Assembly: GCF_013415885.1 (NCBI RefSeq)
Contig: NZ_CP058910.1
Location: forward strand, 3,224,001-3,288,000
DNA length: 64,000 bases
Origin: Halosimplex rubrum
Lineage (GTDB): Archaea > Halobacteriota > Halobacteria > Halobacteriales > Haloarculaceae
Reading direction: 5' to 3'
Numbering within the stretch: the stretch's first letter is position 1; every line of letters starts with the position of its first letter. Of this stretch, positions 46,845 through 56,384 are shown piece after piece. Position numbers and translations under genes: made by a program. The notes beneath the pieces were generated by a model. That model was not told the origin of the DNA and searched no databases. It worked only from the letters and a program-made list of their open reading frames with translations.

Positions 46845-49800
46845 CGCCGTCGCGAGCCCGGACCGTCCGGGCCCACCGATTCTCTCCTCTCTCAGTCCAC
46901 GACCACCGAGTACCGTACTCTCTGCCGGAGTCCCGCGTTTCGAGCGGTCGCGTTTCTCTCCCGATCACTGTTCCGACGACAGCGATTTCCACCGGGTCGA
47001 ACGTGTCGCCGTCCGTCCGCTTCGAGGTCGCTTCACCAACAGCTTGACGAGTTCCTCGACGGGGTTCCGCGTGGCTGTTTCCGACGGGCTCGCTCGGTTT
47101 CCCGGGACGCCGTCGACCGGCACCGAGATCTCGGCCGCGCCATCGACGACCGGCCCGGGACGGTCCATCGCGACGGATGGCGGCGAGTCGACACCTTCGG
47201 CGAATACGACCCGTCGGCGTGTCGGTCACCGCCGCGAGATCGTCGAGTACCCGCGCCGACGCTTCGGCGGTCCGACAGCGCAGCGACGACCCGGCAGTCG
47301 TCTTCCACAGCGTCCGATGCGATCCCGACGGAAGGGGATCGGGAACCCACGCCCGGAACCGGCGAGGAACTCCGACCGCACCGCAGCCAGGCCGTCGCCT
47401 CGGTCCGTCCGTCGGTCGGTGTCCGTCGGACCTTCCATGCTCGTGTGGTCTCGAAACCCGACGAGAACGGCTGTGGGGCGGGATATCGTCCGTTCGAAGG
47501 GTCGCGATATCGGACCAACTCGACAACATTCCGTATAGCGGCATATAATTTATCTATGCGGTGTCGTGCAGTGCTCTCTTCTGGAACGGTTGTGTAAATT
47601 ACACTATTTCGCCGGCCAGGGGGGGATCGTACTCGGCGTGGCTCGGTCGGCGAACCAGTTCGATCTCGGTGGTTCAGTCGAATTGTTCGAACAGTCGGGG
47701 TCGTGCGCCCCCGGGAGAGGCATCGGTGGAAGGTCGACCAGAGCGAAACAGTGCCACGAGGTTGGGGGCCGAGCATTCGAGGGCGGGCCGCTGTCGCGGA
47801 CTCGACCCCACAGCTCGACGGCCGAGGGTGTCGTAACCCGGACTGGTCTCGTTCCCCGCCTGTCGTTCCTCCGGCGAGATAGCCGTCCGGACTGTGGAAG
47901 GGACCCGGCCAGAGCTGCTCCGCGGTCGGCGCGTCTCGTGTCGGCTCGAACCGCGCACCGACAGCTCGCGCGGGATGGGGGTCGGTCGGAGGGTCGGGTT
48001 CGACCGCTGGAACCTACTGTGTCTACTCGGGCCGCCCTGACTGGCACCTGCTGCTGACGTACTTCCCAGCGCCCTTGCGTTGCTCGACGGTCGCCGAACC
48101 GGGTGGCCGGTGTCGACGGCGAAGGGTGTAGGAACGATGGCACACTGCGACGGTCGCGCGTTTGCGACGGCGGTCCGGGCCGGCACCGACCCTCTCCAAC
48201 GCCCTGCCCCTCACGGTCGTCGCGGAGCGTTGAACGGGTCGCCCTGAAAGTACCACAGGGGCCGACGGTCGCGACTGCCCCGAGTTCGTCCTCCGACTGG
48301 TGAGACGGGGGCAGTCGACAGCGTGAGGCGAGTCGAGTCCCTGGCCGTCGCCCGACCATCGTCGCCTACGGACGAGTTCGAGCCCCGACGATTTCGCCGG
48401 CCGTCCGGTGAGAGACGGACTCGGCGGGGACCGTTCCCGCTGGGCAGCACGATAGGGGCCCTACAGCGACCCCGTCGATCTGTCGACCTCGACGAGACCG
48501 GCGAGCCACGCGGACCGTCCCCGAACGCGGTTTCCAAGGGGCGGTTCGCCCCCCGAATCGAACCCGCTGCCAAGTGCCAGGACAGTTCCGTACCGGCCAC
48601 AGTAGCGCCTCTGACGAGTTCGTTGTCGCAACCGGTCTTCGTCCGATACGGTGAACTGTCTACCCTCAGAGCGGCGATTGCGTTCGGATCGTGGTGAGGG
48701 CGGGTCCGACGAGTCGGCCCACCCTATCGTGGCGTCTCGAGGAAGCCACGCGGGACGTGCAACCAGGGCCAGACGCCGCTAGCGCCCCAGTCGTCCCGAA
48801 CACGTCTGAATTTTTATACAGAGGGGTGCGTGCGCCGGAACTCGGGTATCGCCCACGACTACGGGTCCGATCGGGCCGGCCCCGATTCAGAATGAATTAG
48901 ATGTGTATCTCGTTTCCTACGCCTATTTGGACCCATATCTACGCCTATTATCCATTCTATGGCCTCGTAATCAGCACCTCACTCACAAATAAGGGTCTTT
49001 ATCCGGGAGTCTAGACTCCTGGGTTGGACTTCTCTAGTGATTCGGTGTCTGAGTCGAACGCGAGGATGATCGCCGCTAATTCGTCTTTTGTCAGTCTTGA
49101 CTGATTATCATAATCTCGAACGTTCGAGTAGTTCGCGAGCGCCAGGAGCGTCCGAACCATGCCCTCGCGAGTGTGAATTAGCTTCGTGTGCGAGATACGC
49201 CGCCCTCGGTTCTAACGCGCGAAGTTTGGCGGGACTCACGAGGGAGGCCGTTCTCGCATGCGCTACCCCCAGGGGTTGCGTGATCGTGAGCCGTCGAACG
49301 GGGTTTCTCTGAGAGAGGTCTGAAGCGGCGCCGTCGCGGCGAGGTGATCGCATCGGCTCGTGGTCGGTGATCCGAATCTTCGATCCCGATCTCGTGCGAC
49401 GACGATCTGGGTGGGGCAACCTGTCTTCGACCGCTGGTCGAGACGAACCGAGCCACCTCTCGGCGAACCTGTCACTGAGGTAGCCACCGAGAGTGTGTGA
49501 CCGATTCCCGAAGCGTGGTTTCGTCGAGTGGGTATCGACTCGGAGTTCGAGCGGCGAGCGAGTGCCGGTTTCGGAGCAGAGCGTAGTTCTTCGGGGAACA
49601 CCTGCCACAGAACTCGATCACCGATCGGGACACGTCATACGCTGTACACCGTATGTCGGTATAGGCAAGGCGAACAATCTGAGGCAGAAGAGAGGTGGAA
49701 CTGGGAGTGAATCCGCAAATATCGACTTCAACGGATAAAAGCGTCGCTGATAGCAGTCCCCACATCCCGCCTCGCTCCGTCCCCAATGTTTTCGATATCT

Positions 49801-50070
49801 GTCGATTTGTTCTCGGAGAGGGGCTGAATTTTGAATCGGGATCCCGGCAGTACGAGGTCATAACCCCCATTGAGTGCCCCATCGGTCTCGCACTCCCGTT
49901 CGGGTTTCCTCCTGGCCCGGCTCACCAGAGAGTGAGCGAGTGGGTGCTCAAGGAGGTCGGCGCCGGGCCGCTGCGGGAACCGCAGCTGCGGAAGAGTGCC
50001 CGGGGACCAATCCGGCTTATGGGCAGAATATAACAGAATTGTTTAGAAATTCGAGAGAATAGTTATAACC
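46845..50070. other. Gene-poor stretch with decayed coding fragments
   Basis: No convincing gene is found in these ~3.2 kb. The reading frames present are mostly arginine- and serine-rich shadows. Around 46960-47440 the minus strand has coding-like text in shifting frames (MEGPTDTDRRTDRGDG; then AEASARVLDDLAAVTDTPTG; then PGPVVDGAAEISVPVDG), as expected for a gene with frameshifts. At 48900-49700 the base composition becomes AT-rich. A 14-base palindrome GGAGTCTAGACTCC lies at 49006-49019. Composition changes and remnants point to a region of past insertion and decay. Confidence 0.5.
49011..49205 (-). pseudogene. Remnant of an unknown gene, C-terminal end
   Basis: The minus strand carries about 64 codons without the usual arginine bias: GRRISHTKLIHTREGMVRT, then LLALANYSNVRDYDNQ and SRLTKDELAAIILAFDSDT, ending at a TAG at 49011. 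An in-frame TAG stands just upstream near 49205, so the protein is cut off at its N-terminal side; an internal ATG at 49160 opens 49 codons. The family is not recognised. It could be a real small gene of 49 residues, but the strong similarity to a normal coding end without a beginning speaks for a relic. Confidence 0.35.
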
Positions 50071-50547
50071 ATGAATATCGCACAATTTGAGTGGAATAAT
50101 GTATTTATACTATCTGGATTATTCTTAGATATTATCGGTGCTTTCGTTATTGCAATACCAGACATCAGCTATCTGAGAAGATTCCACAAGCCGGGAAGAC
50201 TGTGGTTAGCATTAAGAAATATAGAGATTGATGGAATAGACTCCCAGTCAACAGGCTATGAGGATTTTATGTCGGAATTGGATAATATAATTGATGAACC
50301 CGTTGATGAAGATATAATCGGAGTAGGAATAAAATACACTGCATTAGACATGTCTGGACCAAATGGTCAGATACATGGAATTAATGAGGTAGGGGATGAA
50401 CCAGACCCAATTCATGAAGGAAATTTTGAACAAATACGACGGAGGTTGCGAGAAGATATTAGAAAAGGCGAATCCAAAATTAGGGGAATTGGATTTCTAC
50501 TGTTATGTAGTGGATTTATCCTTCAAATGGTTGGGACCGCATTATGA
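50071..50547 (+). CDS. AT-rich orphan membrane protein
   Basis: The 158-residue protein is coded in DNA far richer in A and T than the rest. Residues about 13-32 (FILSGLFLDIIGAFVIAIPD) and 139-156 (GIGFLLLCSGFILQMVGT) are hydrophobic; the middle is acidic and soluble (IDEPVDEDIIGVGIKYTALD). It may sit in the membrane by both ends or form a hairpin. No family is recognised. Codons such as AGA, ATA and TTA, rare in the neighbours, suggest recent transfer, with the integrase 1 kb away. Confidence 0.65.
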   Translation: MNIAQFEWNNVFILSGLFLDIIGAFVIAIPDISYLRRFHKPGRLWLALRNIEIDGIDSQSTGYEDFMSELDNIIDEPVDEDIIGVGIKYTALDMSGPNGQIHGINEVGDEPDPIHEGNFEQIRRRLREDIRKGESKIRGIGFLLLCSGFILQMVGTAL

Positions 50548-50577
50548 TACGTCAAATATTGAAGGGTGCTGGGAGAA

Positions 50578-51150
50578 TTACCCTGATTCTGGCCGATGAT
50601 TTTTTAATATTTCGAGAAGCTCCGACCAGCCGAGATCACGAGCGAACAGTTCGGGTTCGAGATCCCACGCCCAGGGAGCAGAATCATCCAGCGAATACTC
50701 CACATTGGCGGGTTCCAGTTCCTCCAGCGGACCACCGAACAGCCGATCCTCTAACTTCCAGAAGCAGGGCGTCGCGAGCCGCTTCGCCTCGGGTGCATGA
50801 CCTTCCCGGTGTGACCGACGGCGCCAGCAGCGTCGACGGTGAGTTTCGCAAAGTGCTTCGCGAGTGCCGTCCACTGCGTAACGACCTCGTTGGAGTTCGT
50901 TCTCGGCGCTGAACCGGGCGTGAAGCGATAGGCCGTCAGCCCGTAGCTCGCCCTCCGTTACACCGACGAGGTGCGCCAGCACCGTGCTGTTGCCCTCGCG
51001 AAGCGCCTGCACAGCGGCGTCGACGAGGGGCTTCGACACGGTCTGCTCGCCCGCGCCCGTCCAGCGGTAGTACTTCGCAACCCCTCGGACGGATCGCTTT
51101 CCCTCGTTGATCCGTGAAGGTGGGGGTAGATTGATTGTGAACGGGTGCAA
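50578..51150 (-). pseudogene. Frameshifted gene of unknown function
   Basis: The minus-strand frame runs for 190 codons but its middle is arginine-rich and unlikely. The outer parts look coding: KYYRWTGAGEQTVSKP with LVDAAVQALREGNSTVLAHL at the N-terminal side and LFGGPLEELEPANVEYSLDD with ARDLGWSELLEILKN at the C-terminal side. Between them, at about 50790-50895, another frame gives better text (NEVVTQWTALAKHFAKLTVD, AAGAVGHTGKVMHP). Two compensating frameshifts would join the pieces. I do not recognise the family. It ends a few bases after the AT-rich orphan gene and faces it. Confidence 0.5.
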
Positions 51151-51161
51151 GTAGGCAGATA

Positions 51162-51593
51162 ATGAGCGAGAGCGACGTGGACACCTCGCGGACGGCCGTC
51201 AGGACGTACGTCCCGGCCTACCAGCGCGAAGAGTGGGACGACCACGCCGACGAACTCGGGATGAGCCGCAGCGAGTTCGTCCGGACGATGGTTCAGGCGG
51301 GTCGCCGCGGTTTCGGTAGTGACGACGCGGGGGACTCCGACCTCGACGGGGCAGATACACCGTCGGAGACGGATTCAGAGGAGGCGTCTTCGACGCCCGA
51401 CTCCGGGGGTTCGGGCCTCGAAGACAGGGTCGTCGAGGCGTTGCGGTCGAGCGACTACCTGTCGTGGGACGAACTGCTCGAAGCGGTGACCGACGACATC
51501 GAGGCGGGGCTGGAAGACGCCCTCCAGCGACTCCAGTCGGAGGGGCAGGTCACCTACAGCGGCCGCAACGGCGGGTACACCATCGATGAGTAG
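51162..51593 (+). CDS. DUF5805-type ribbon-helix-helix-like protein
   Basis: The 143-residue protein begins with TAVRTYVPAYQREEWDDHAD and ELGMSRSEFVRTMVQAGRRG, a pattern like the ribbon-helix-helix fold of small DNA-binding proteins, then an acidic linker and a winged-helix-like end (SDYLSWDELLEAVTDDIEAG, EGQVTYSGRNGGYTIDE). It fits the haloarchaeal DUF5805 family. Its last 8 bases overlap the integrase start, so the two are translated together and this protein may act as an accessory or regulator of the recombinase. Confidence 0.82.
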   Translation: MSESDVDTSRTAVRTYVPAYQREEWDDHADELGMSRSEFVRTMVQAGRRGFGSDDAGDSDLDGADTPSETDSEEASSTPDSGGSGLEDRVVEALRSSDYLSWDELLEAVTDDIEAGLEDALQRLQSEGQVTYSGRNGGYTIDE

Positions 51594-52611
51594 GGCCGAA
51601 CGCGGGACGGGGGACGCCGACGACCCCGTCGCGTACTTCCTCGACGACATCACGTTCCAGGGGAAGAGCCAGCGGACGCGCGACGCCTACGAGCGCGTCC
51701 TTCGGGAGTTCGAGGCGTACCTGACCGAACGGGGGCTCGACCTCGACGAGGCGAACCACCGGGACTGCATGGCGTGGATCCACCAGCTCCGCGGGTCGGT
51801 CGGCGAGAGCACGGTCGCCACGTACGCCTCCTACCTCCACCGGTTTTACGGCTACATGACCGAGGTGGGCACCTTCGAGGAGAACCCGATGGCGCTCGTC
51901 CTGGAGGAGATCGACGAATCGATCAACGTCGACCCGGAGCGACGCGACATCGCGATCCCCGCGATGCGGTCGTTCGTGGGCGAGGTGACCCATCCGCTGG
52001 ACAGAGCGGTCGTGGTGACGCTGCTCAAAACGGGGATGCGAGCCGGTGAACTGTGCAATCTCGACAGACGGGACCTGTCGCTGGCGGAGACGCCGTTCGA
52101 GTGGGCACATCGTCCGCAGTTGGACGGGAAACCCGACTCGGTCTACGTCGACGAGGAACCGAGCGCGGGCCACGAGTACAACGGCCAGCGGCGCACGGCG
52201 TCAAACAAGCGCAAACGGGCGACAACGATCCCCGTCGACGACGAACTCGCAGCCGTCCTCGTGGAGTGGCTGGCCGTCCGTCCGGACCCCCGATCGGACG
52301 CCGACCCGTTGTTCGTCAGTACGACCGACGAGTGGGGGAAGCGACTCACCCCGGACATGGTCCATCACATCGTCGAAACGCACGCCCGCGACCAGGGATG
52401 GTACCGAGACGGTGGCGGCGCCGAAGCGAACGTCACCCCCCACTACTTTCGTCACTTCTTCACGACGCATCTCCGCGACCGCACCGGCGACCGCGGCATC
52501 GTGAAGTACCTCCGCGGTGACGTCGCTCAGGACATCATCGACACCTACACCCACGACTGGGGCGACCGCGTCCGCGAAGTGTACTCCGAACACATCTACC
52601 GGCTTCTCTGA
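51586..52611 (+). CDS. Tyrosine recombinase/integrase (XerC/D-like)
   Basis: The 341-residue recombinase has an N-terminal SAM-like DNA-binding domain (RTRDAYERVLREFEAYL, TVATYASYLHRFYGYM) and the catalytic residues Arg in TGMRAGELCNLD, Lys near KRKRATTIPVDDE, the HxxR in PHYFRHFFTTHL and the nucleophile Tyr in IIDTYTHDWGDRVREVY. All key residues are present, so it should be active. It overlaps the DUF5805 gene by 8 bases. Such pairs occur in haloarchaeal chromosomes and in integrated plasmids; the neighbouring decayed DNA favours an integrated element here. Confidence 0.9.
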   Translation: MSRAERGTGDADDPVAYFLDDITFQGKSQRTRDAYERVLREFEAYLTERGLDLDEANHRDCMAWIHQLRGSVGESTVATYASYLHRFYGYMTEVGTFEENPMALVLEEIDESINVDPERRDIAIPAMRSFVGEVTHPLDRAVVVTLLKTGMRAGELCNLDRRDLSLAETPFEWAHRPQLDGKPDSVYVDEEPSAGHEYNGQRRTASNKRKRATTIPVDDELAAVLVEWLAVRPDPRSDADPLFVSTTDEWGKRLTPDMVHHIVETHARDQGWYRDGGGAEANVTPHYFRHFFTTHLRDRTGDRGIVKYLRGDVAQDIIDTYTHDWGDRVREVYSEHIYRLL

Positions 52612-53229
52612 ACGACCGGTAGTTCTGGGTCGATCCCGTGCCGAAACCATACTTCTACGCTCACATCTCGCGTCTGGTGCCACACGAATAAATCATATGG
52701 AGCTATATCGAATATCCGGCTCGGCCGTATCGCGTCTCGTCTCCTGTCCGGCCGTGTTTCGGGGTGGTCGGGGTATCACGTCCACTACTGGAGGATCCGG
52801 TCTGTCTCCCCCTTCGTGCAGGTCGATTTTGCGATTCGAGAGCGAGTTCTCCGGACCGATCCGGATTACACACGTAGTACTGTCATGCCTGCTAGTCCGA
52901 TCCACGCGGCCCGAATTCATTCGAACTAGCGTTCTACTGAGCCGAACGTTAGTTGCACCTATGGAGACGGTCGTCTCCACGCCAATTGGGTCGTTCCCGG
53001 CGACGATACACGAAATGCGTACGTCCTGACGAACGCTTCAGGTCATATAAGTTACCAGTATGCGTTCACCGGAACAGAACGATATTGAAGGTGGTGGGTC
53101 GTCGAGTCGAAGATACGGCGGCTACGGGCGTGTTACGTCTCGTCGTCGATGGCTGAAAGAGAGAATGTCCGGCGATACCGGACGGAGATGCCCGCTCTCG
53201 GCTACGGAGCGAGCGGTTGGATGGCGGGT
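52612..53229. other. Intergenic stretch without a recognised gene
   Basis: The 618 bases behind the integrase hold only short frames without conserved text. AT-rich words such as AATAAATCATATGG (52687-52700) and CATATAAGTTACC (53044-53056) resemble promoter boxes, but no gene starts at the right distance. The stop of the aldehyde dehydrogenase lies at 53230, so that gene and the integrase converge on this gap. I see no clear tRNA piece that could be an attachment site. Confidence 0.5.
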
Positions 53230-54681
53230 CTACGTGTTGAGGTAGACCGTCTTGATCTCGGTGAAGAAGTCGAGACCGGCGTCGCCCTGCTCGCGGTAGG
53301 TGTTGGTCGAAGAGTCTTTCACGCCGCCGAAGGGCACGTGAAGTTCGAGCCCGGTGGTCTTCTCGTTGACCTTCGCGACACCGGCTTCGGTGCGCTCGAC
53401 GAACTCGTAGGCCTCGTTCAGGTCGTCGGTGACGACCGAGGAAGAGAGACCGTAGTCGCTGTCGTTGGCAGCCTCGATGGCGTCGTCGAAGTCGTCGACC
53501 TCGGTGACGGCGAGGACCGGACCGAAGACCTCCTCCTGGAAGATGCGCATGTCGCGCTCGACGTCGCTGAAGACCGCGGGGGTGACGTAGTAGCCGTCGT
53601 CGTACTCGTCGCCCTCGAGACGCTCGCCGCCGGTCTCGTGGGTCGCGCCCTCGTTAGCCGCCACGTCGACGTATTCGAGCGTGGATTCGAGCTCGCTCTG
53701 GGTCACGTGGGGGCCCATGCCGGGGTCCTCAGTGCCGGGGCCGATGTCGATGGACTCGGCGTACTCGACGATGCCCTCGACGAACTCGTCGTAGACGTCC
53801 GTGTGGACGATGGCGCGGGAGCAGGCGGTACAGGCCTGACCGGTCACGCCGAACGCGCCGGCACCGACGATGTCGACGGCCTCGTCGACGTCCGCGCTGT
53901 CCGTGATGATGGCGGGATTCTTGCCGCCCATCTCGGCCTGCGCGCGGGCCATGTTGTCGGTGGCCGCGTCGTAGACATGGTGGCCGACTTCGGAGCTACC
54001 GGTGAAGGAGACGGCGTCGATGCCGTCGTTCGAGGTCAGCTCGGCGCCGACGTCGCTACCGGAGCCGGGGACGAAGTTGATGACGCCGTCCGGAAGGCCG
54101 GCGTCCTCGAGCGCCTGGACGATGCTGCCGGCCGGGCCGGGCGCGGCCGAGGCGGGCTTGAGGACGATCGCGTTGCCCGTCGCGAGGGCGGGGGCGATCT
54201 TCCAGGCCGGGATGGCGATGGGGTAGTTCCACGGCGTGACGAGGCCGGCGACGCCGAGCGGTTCGCGCTTCGTGTAGACCGACGTGCGGCCGCCGCTCGG
54301 GCCCTTGCGCTTGCCCGCGTTGTCCGCGGCCTTCGAGGCGTAGTAGTAGAAGATATCGATGGCTCGCTGGACCTCACCGCCGGCTTCCGAGAGCGTCTTC
54401 CCCTCCTCGCGGGAGAGCTGCTCGGTCAGCGCTTCCTTGCGCTCCTCCAGAACTGCGCCGGTCTCGCGGAGGATCGCGCCGCGGTCGGGCGCCGGCATCG
54501 CTTCCCAGTCGCCCTGGGCCTCGTTGGCGGCGTCGATAGCCTTCTGGGCGTCCTCGGTGGACCCCTTCGCGTACTCGGCGACCGTCTCGCTCGTGTCGGC
54601 CGGGTTCTCGACCGCGAACGTGGACCCGTCCTCGGCCGGGACCCACTCGCCGTCGATGTACAGGTTCGTTGTCTCTGTCAT
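53230..54681 (-). CDS. xacF: Aldehyde dehydrogenase, probable 2-oxoglutarate semialdehyde dehydrogenase
   Basis: The 483-residue aldehyde dehydrogenase has the LGVAGLVTPWNYPIAIPAWK block, the catalytic Glu in AEMGGKNPAI, the catalytic Cys in GVTGQACTACSR and the late IFQEEVFGPVLAV. It is of the type used for 2-oxoglutarate semialdehyde in the Haloferax xylose/arabinose route (XacF). The neighbours are a xylonate-type dehydratase, divergently placed 154 bases away, and an IclR regulator, which supports that role. The ATG at 54681 (MTETTNLYIDGEW) was chosen. Confidence 0.85.
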   Translation of the reverse strand: MTETTNLYIDGEWVPAEDGSTFAVENPADTSETVAEYAKGSTEDAQKAIDAANEAQGDWEAMPAPDRGAILRETGAVLEERKEALTEQLSREEGKTLSEAGGEVQRAIDIFYYYASKAADNAGKRKGPSGGRTSVYTKREPLGVAGLVTPWNYPIAIPAWKIAPALATGNAIVLKPASAAPGPAGSIVQALEDAGLPDGVINFVPGSGSDVGAELTSNDGIDAVSFTGSSEVGHHVYDAATDNMARAQAEMGGKNPAIITDSADVDEAVDIVGAGAFGVTGQACTACSRAIVHTDVYDEFVEGIVEYAESIDIGPGTEDPGMGPHVTQSELESTLEYVDVAANEGATHETGGERLEGDEYDDGYYVTPAVFSDVERDMRIFQEEVFGPVLAVTEVDDFDDAIEAANDSDYGLSSSVVTDDLNEAYEFVERTEAGVAKVNEKTTGLELHVPFGGVKDSSTNTYREQGDAGLDFFTEIKTVYLNT

Positions 54682-54835
54682 GCACCTAAACGGTCGTCTG
54701 GCGGCCACTTACGAGTTTCCATACAGGACACGACCTGCCTCGATCTCGATCGCTCTCACGGGCCCGCACAGAGGGGCGATTGGCCGAGCGGATGTGGGAA
54801 ACTTTAAGCGAGTTACGTCTGGACCTATACTCGTC
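54682..54835. promoter_or_regulatory. Divergent promoter of the pentose operon genes
   Basis: The 154-base gap holds a TATA-like AACTTTAAGC at about 54800-54809, which is about 30 bases in front of the dehydratase ATG at 54836. For the other direction the sequence near the semialdehyde dehydrogenase (CCACTTACGAG) is less clear. The IclR-type protein at 56.4 kb is a likely regulator that binds here, but I see no perfect palindrome. Confidence 0.45.
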
Positions 54836-56074
54836 ATGGTCGACTTCGACAAGATCAGCGATCCGAACGCTGAGTACACGATGCGGGACCTCTCCGCGGA
54901 GACGATGGGCGTCGAGAACGAGCGCGGCGGCACACGCGACGCGGAGATCACCGACGTACAGACGACGATGGTCGACGGGAACTACCCGTGGATCCTCGTG
55001 CGCGTCTACACCGACGCCGGCCCGGTCGGCAACGGCGAATGTTACTGGGGCGGCGGCGACACGGCCATCATCGAGCGGATGAAGCCGTTCCTCGTCGGCG
55101 AGAATCCCCTGGACATCGACCGGCTCTACGAGCACATGATCCAGAAGATGTCCGGCGAGGGCTCGATCTCCGGGAAGGTCATCTCGGCCATCTCCGGCAT
55201 CGAGATCGCGCTGCACGACGTCGCGGGCAAGCTCACGGACCTGCCGGCCTACCAGCTGCTCGGCGGCAAGTACCGCGACTCCGCTCGCGTCTACTGCGAC
55301 CTCCACACCGAGGACGAGGCCGACCCGCAGGCCTGCGCCGAGGAGGCCGACCGCGTCGTCTCCGACCTGGGCTACGACGCCATCAAGTTCGACCTCGACG
55401 TGCCTTCGGGTCACGAGAAGGACCGCGCCAACCGCCACCTCCGCCCGGGCGAGATCGAGCACAAGGCCGAGATCGTCGAGGCGACGACCGAGGCCGTCGG
55501 CGACCGCGCCGACGTGGCCTTCGACTGCCACTGGTCGTACGCCACCGGCAGCGCCAAGCGCCTCGCCAAGCGCCTCGAGGAGTACGACGTCTGGTGGCTC
55601 GAGGACGTCGTGCCGCCGGAGAACCACGACGCCCAGCGCGAGGTCACCCAGTCGACCGCCACGCCGACCGCGACCGGCGAGAACGTCTACCGCACCCACG
55701 GCAACCGCGACCTCATCGAGAACGAGGCCATCGACATCATCGCCCCCGACATCCCGCGCGTCGGCGGCATGCGCGAGGGCCGCAAGATCGCAGCCATGGC
55801 CGACATGTACTACATCCCCGTCGCCATGCACAACGTCTCCTCGCCCATCGGCACGATGGCCTCCGCGCAGCTCGCGGCCGCCATCCCGAACTCCCTGGCC
55901 GTCGAGTACCACTCCTACGAGCTCGGCTGGTGGGAGGACCTGGTCGAAGAGGACAACCTCATCGAGGAAGGCCGCATGGAGATCCCCGAGGAGCCGGGTC
56001 TCGGCCTGACCTTCGACTTCGACACCATCGAAGAGAACATGGTCGAAGGCGAGACGCTGTTTGACGAGGCGTAA
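54836..56074 (+). CDS. xacD: D-xylonate-type dehydratase (enolase superfamily)
   Basis: The 412-residue protein is a close paralogue of the gluconate dehydratase at 15.9 kb. Metal ligands are Asp230 (AFDCHW), Glu256 (WWLEDV) and Glu282 (ATGENVY), and His332 (AMHNVSSP) is the general base. It differs at several substrate-side places, for example YWGGGDTAIIERM instead of YWGAGIPELIERM. The location next to the semialdehyde dehydrogenase and an IclR regulator fits the Haloferax xac cluster, so xylonate (and arabinonate) is the likely substrate. The ATG at 54836 follows a TATA-like box. Confidence 0.82.
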   Translation: MVDFDKISDPNAEYTMRDLSAETMGVENERGGTRDAEITDVQTTMVDGNYPWILVRVYTDAGPVGNGECYWGGGDTAIIERMKPFLVGENPLDIDRLYEHMIQKMSGEGSISGKVISAISGIEIALHDVAGKLTDLPAYQLLGGKYRDSARVYCDLHTEDEADPQACAEEADRVVSDLGYDAIKFDLDVPSGHEKDRANRHLRPGEIEHKAEIVEATTEAVGDRADVAFDCHWSYATGSAKRLAKRLEEYDVWWLEDVVPPENHDAQREVTQSTATPTATGENVYRTHGNRDLIENEAIDIIAPDIPRVGGMREGRKIAAMADMYYIPVAMHNVSSPIGTMASAQLAAAIPNSLAVEYHSYELGWWEDLVEEDNLIEEGRMEIPEEPGLGLTFDFDTIEENMVEGETLFDEA

Positions 56075-56384
56075 GCCTCGGCAAACCGGCGAATCTTCGA
56101 TTCGACTCGTTCGACGAAGCGTACGCTTCGGCGAGCACGCTGACCGGATCGGACCAGCGGATCGTCGGTCCGCCCCGTGCGGATCAGACGCCGGCCGAGT
56201 CGTTTTTCACCGTTTCGACGCGTCACAGCGACGGACGGCGGCACACGAGAGGCCGTTTCACACTGTCGAACGCCGCTCTCACGGGACCGCCGTATTTTCC
56301 GATCGGAAACGAACCAATCGGAACGATACAGAACGGAGTTCGTTCGAAGGGAACAGGTAAGTGCGGCGGCGCGGATCATCCGGT
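56075..56384. promoter_or_regulatory. Hairpin-rich gap between xacD and the IclR gene
   Basis: The 310 bases hold CGAGGC/GCCTCG around the xacD stop codon (56065-56070, 56075-56080), GAATC/GATTC (56091-56095, 56099-56103), and a 16-base perfect palindrome CGAAGCGTACGCTTCG at 56115-56130, which may terminate transcription of xacD. A TATA box for the regulator is not obvious; the AT-richest part is around 56290-56345 (TATTTTCCGATCGG). No frame of note lies here. Confidence 0.45.

Noticed and set aside
50640-50690. tRNA-like T arm (GGGTTCGAGATCCC)
   Set aside because: There is no acceptor or anticodon arm around it and the loop is not seven bases; it lies inside the frameshifted gene.
52517-53029. 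Plus-strand frame of 170 codons overlapping the integrase end
   Set aside because: It begins inside the integrase gene in another phase and shows no conserved text.
53060-53245. Short plus-strand frame in front of the aldehyde dehydrogenase stop
   Set aside because: Its text is Arg/Gly-rich, the TATA-like word is too close to its ATG, and it overlaps the dehydrogenase end.
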